This document shows positions 5,161-7,059 of a stretch of 7,059 nt of DNA, one piece after another. Each line of letters begins with the position of its first letter. Position 1 is the first letter of the stretch. The stretch is taken from positions 671-7,729 of the forward strand of contig JAHFSL010000105.1 in NCBI GenBank assembly GCA_023265785.1, given 5' to 3'. The DNA is from Candidatus Coatesiibacteriota bacterium (GTDB taxonomy: Bacteria; Oederibacteriota; CAKKQC01). The notes below the pieces were generated by a model. The model saw only the letters and a list, made by a program, of their open reading frames with translations. It was not told where the DNA came from and did not search any database. Made by a program: the position numbers and the translations under genes.

Positions 5161-7059
5161 TTTCCCGCCACCGGTGCGGCGGGGGGCGGCGGCGCCTCCG
5201 CGGCGTCCCCCGCCTCGCGCAGGACCAGGTCGCCCCAGGTGCTGGGATGGTCCAGCCCCGACTCGCCGCGCAGGATCGCCCAGTACATCCCGTCCTCGCG
5301 GGCCCCGCCCTGCCGGTGCACGAGCAGGTTGAACCCGACGCGCGCCTCCGCCCGCGGGCTGGCCTGGACCAGCGCCCAGGGAATGAGTACCTCGACGGTC
5401 CAGGCCGGCGCCGCCAGTTTCGCGCGGGACCGCAGGGGACCCGCGCCGTTGTCGGCCGCCAGCACCTTGGCCAGGTTGGAGGCGACCAGCACCTGGTCCC
5501 AGCCCGTGACCGTCCCCTTGAGGCCGTCCCCCTCATGGTGCACGGCCACCGCCAGCGCCCCCCGCCCGTCCGGCCCGCCGCCGCGCGGCAGGAGGGCCAG
5601 GTGGAGCGTCGCCGGCGTGTAGCCGTCGCCGCGCCGGGCGGAGCCGTCCAGGAAGACCTCGATCCGGTCGGCGTCCTGCCAGAACACGCGCGGGTCGGTC
5701 AGTTCCACGGCGTCATCCTGGACCTCCACGCCGAGCGCGAGGCCCTTCTCATTCCACCCCACCCGGACCGAGGCCAGGCTCCACTCATCCAGGTCGTTCT
5801 CCAGCCGGCAGCCGTGGAGATAGAGCGCATTGGCCGGCCATTCGGACAGGTCGCCGTCCACGGTGTATCCGGCGGGCAGGCGGCCGATCCCCTGCGTGGG
5901 GCGGGGCATGGCGAACCGGTCGGACTGGTAGAGCTCGGCAGCCTCGGGCAGGGCGGTCAACTCCTTGTGCTTCGTCTCCAGCAGGGCGTTGACCTCGCGC
6001 GCGGCCTTCACCAGGGGCTCGCGCGGGGCTGCCGCCCCATCCAGCAGGCCCCAGCCGTCGGTGGGCGTGTCCTTCCAGCCGGTCCAGCCGCACCCGACGA
6101 CAAAGGGGAGGGCCGACGCGCCCAGCGCGCCACGGTGGTAGGCGCGGGCCTGGCCCTCGGGCGTGCGCACCGCCCCACCCGCGTTCGGCGACGCCGCACC
6201 GGCGGCGACCAGCCGGGCCCCGAATTCGAGCACAAGAACCGGCTTCCCCGTCTTCTCGTACACGTCCTCGAGGTATCGACGCGGCAGGCGGCCATCGGGG
6301 CTCCACACCGCGAAGGTCAGGACATCCACATACGCGGCCAGCGCCTGGATCACCGCGACCGGCATGCCGGGATCGAGCAGGGGACCCAGATTCAGGAAGT
6401 TCGGGAACCGGTCATGGACCTCCTGCTGGACGCGGCCGCCGTAGGCGGCGTAAGCCTGCCGGGCGAACAATTCCGCGTCCGCATCAATTAATTCATACTG
6501 GTCCCACACCGTCCGGGCCGCGAGGTCGTCGAAGGAGCGCATGGAGGGCATGCGCGCCTGCAACTGCTTGAGGTCACCCCGGCACTGGTCCCGGATAAAG
6601 GAAACAAGTTTCTTCTTCGAGAGGGAATCCGCCCGGAGCGCCGCGAAGGCCAGCAGGAGGGCGCGGGGCGAGGGCACCGGTTGGGCCTCCCAGAGCACCC
6701 CGGCCACCTGTTTGGCGTCCTTGAGCGATCCCGCCAGCGACTCGCAGGCCTTGGCCACCGAGGGCCCGTACCAGGCGTCAAAGACGCCCTGGGTCAGGCC
6801 CCCCTGCCACTTGTCCAGCGAGAGGGTCATGACCGCCGGCATCGCCTCGGCCCGCGGCAGCCAGCCGGCGACATCCACCCCGTACCCCAGCCCGTTGAAG
6901 CCCCAGCCCGTCGCCTGCTCGATGGCCTTGGGAACGAAGGACGTGGCGTCGGGATCGCGGCCGTCCGGGGCCACCCCATTCACCACCCGCAGGAAGGTCC
7001 GCTGGCCCTGCGGGGACACATACCACAACCGGTCGCCCTCGTAGCCATGGTCGGAAAGG
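5157..7059 (-). CDS. Agarase-like clan GH-A glycoside hydrolase with C-terminal CBM9-like domain (5' end cut off)
   Basis: Likely acts on or binds a polysaccharide; substrate unknown. The frame is open to the window edge (ten residues before an internal TTG at 7028), so the start and any signal peptide lie outside. Numbered from that TTG, the (beta/alpha)8 part covers about 1-350: WYVSPQGQRTFLRVVNGV, GWGFNGLGYGVD (41-52), AGVLWEAQ (109-116) at the acid/base strand, a helix with SFDDL (165-169), YVDVLTFAVW (233-242), KPVLVLEF (262-269) at the nucleophile strand, and GWTGWKDTPTDGWGLLD (314-330). Glu114 and Glu268 are the candidate catalytic pair. A CBM9/DOMON-like beta-sandwich follows (about 387-605), with YTVDGDLSEW, FWQDADRIEVFLDGS, WTVEVLIPW and VGFNLLVHR. 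The end is Pro/Ala-rich. The usual Asn before the acid/base Glu is Trp here, so activity is not assured. It overlaps the next gene by four bases. Confidence 0.78.
   Translation of the reverse strand, partial: LSDHGYEGDRLWYVSPQGQRTFLRVVNGVAPDGRDPDATSFVPKAIEQATGWGFNGLGYGVDVAGWLPRAEAMPAVMTLSLDKWQGGLTQGVFDAWYGPSVAKACESLAGSLKDAKQVAGVLWEAQPVPSPRALLLAFAALRADSLSKKKLVSFIRDQCRGDLKQLQARMPSMRSFDDLAARTVWDQYELIDADAELFARQAYAAYGGRVQQEVHDRFPNFLNLGPLLDPGMPVAVIQALAAYVDVLTFAVWSPDGRLPRRYLEDVYEKTGKPVLVLEFGARLVAAGAASPNAGGAVRTPEGQARAYHRGALGASALPFVVGCGWTGWKDTPTDGWGLLDGAAAPREPLVKAAREVNALLETKHKELTALPEAAELYQSDRFAMPRPTQGIGRLPAGYTVDGDLSEWPANALYLHGCRLENDLDEWSLASVRVGWNEKGLALGVEVQDDAVELTDPRVFWQDADRIEVFLDGSARRGDGYTPATLHLALLPRGGGPDGRGALAVAVHHEGDGLKGTVTGWDQVLVASNLAKVLAADNGAGPLRSRAKLAAPAWTVEVLIPWALVQASPRAEARVGFNLLVHRQGGAREDGMYWAILRGESGLDHPSTWGDLVLREAGDAAEAPPPPAAPVAGK
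5214..5870 (-). other. CBM9-like / DOMON-like domain region of the hydrolase gene
   Basis: Domain sub-feature of the hydrolase. It opens with the typical VDGDLSEW, contains the aromatic and acidic strand FWQDADRIEVFLDG, and ends with the IPW and FNLLV strands usual in this fold. Such domains bind sugars or haem; next to a GH-A barrel a glycan-binding role is more likely. Confidence 0.75.

Noticed and set aside
5247..6491. Plus-strand open frame of 414 codons opposite the hydrolase
   Set aside because: The composition is low in complexity and rich in Arg, Gln and Gly, while the opposite strand carries clear GH-A and CBM9-like motifs.

Overview
The window is about 7 kb of very GC-rich DNA. It holds six genes, all read on the minus strand (right to left) and packed with overlaps of a few bases or gaps under 80 bases. 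The plus strand shows no convincing gene, and I see no RNA gene, insertion sequence, CRISPR array or Rho-independent terminator. Predicted exported proteins, a lipoprotein and a TRAP transporter indicate a Gram-negative bacterium. The (beta/alpha)8 hydrolase with a CBM9-like tail suggests the Planctomycetota/Verrucomicrobiota/Kiritimatiellota group; the transporter type is also known from spirochaetes and deltaproteobacterial lineages. The taxonomic call is therefore weak.

Layout in transcription order. (1) 7059-5157: the 3' part of a gene for a clan GH-A, agarase-like hydrolase with a C-terminal CBM9-like domain; its true start lies outside the window. (2) 5160-3595: an exported protein with two predicted beta-rich, carbohydrate-binding-like domains, flanked on both sides by Pro/Lys-Arg-rich and acidic segments; it overlaps gene 1 by GTGA. 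(3) 3571-3002: a small exported protein with three tandem copies of a roughly 26-residue Trp/Met/Ser-Thr/Pro repeat and a His/Arg-rich tail. (4) 2925-1972: a TatT-type TPR lipoprotein. (5) 1975-968: a DctP-family TRAP substrate-binding protein, overlapping gene 4 by ATGA. (6) 987-1: a fused DctQ-DctM permease, cut off by the window edge.

Genes 4-6 form a complete, recognisable TPR-protein-associated TRAP transporter (TPAT), a variant known best from the Treponema pallidum Tp0956/Tp0957 pair. The lipoprotein and the binding protein are thought to work together in the periplasm and hand a ligand to the fused permease, which is driven by an ion gradient. The binding protein here lacks the arginine that normally clamps a carboxylate, so the ligand is probably not a classic C4-dicarboxylate or sialic acid.

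Genes 1-3 sit directly upstream in the same direction. Two carry carbohydrate-binding-like folds, so a link between a glycan-related surface or periplasmic activity and the transporter is possible, but this rests only on gene order. The most unusual non-coding signal is a C7/G7 stem-loop that places the likely start codon of the TatT gene in its loop.
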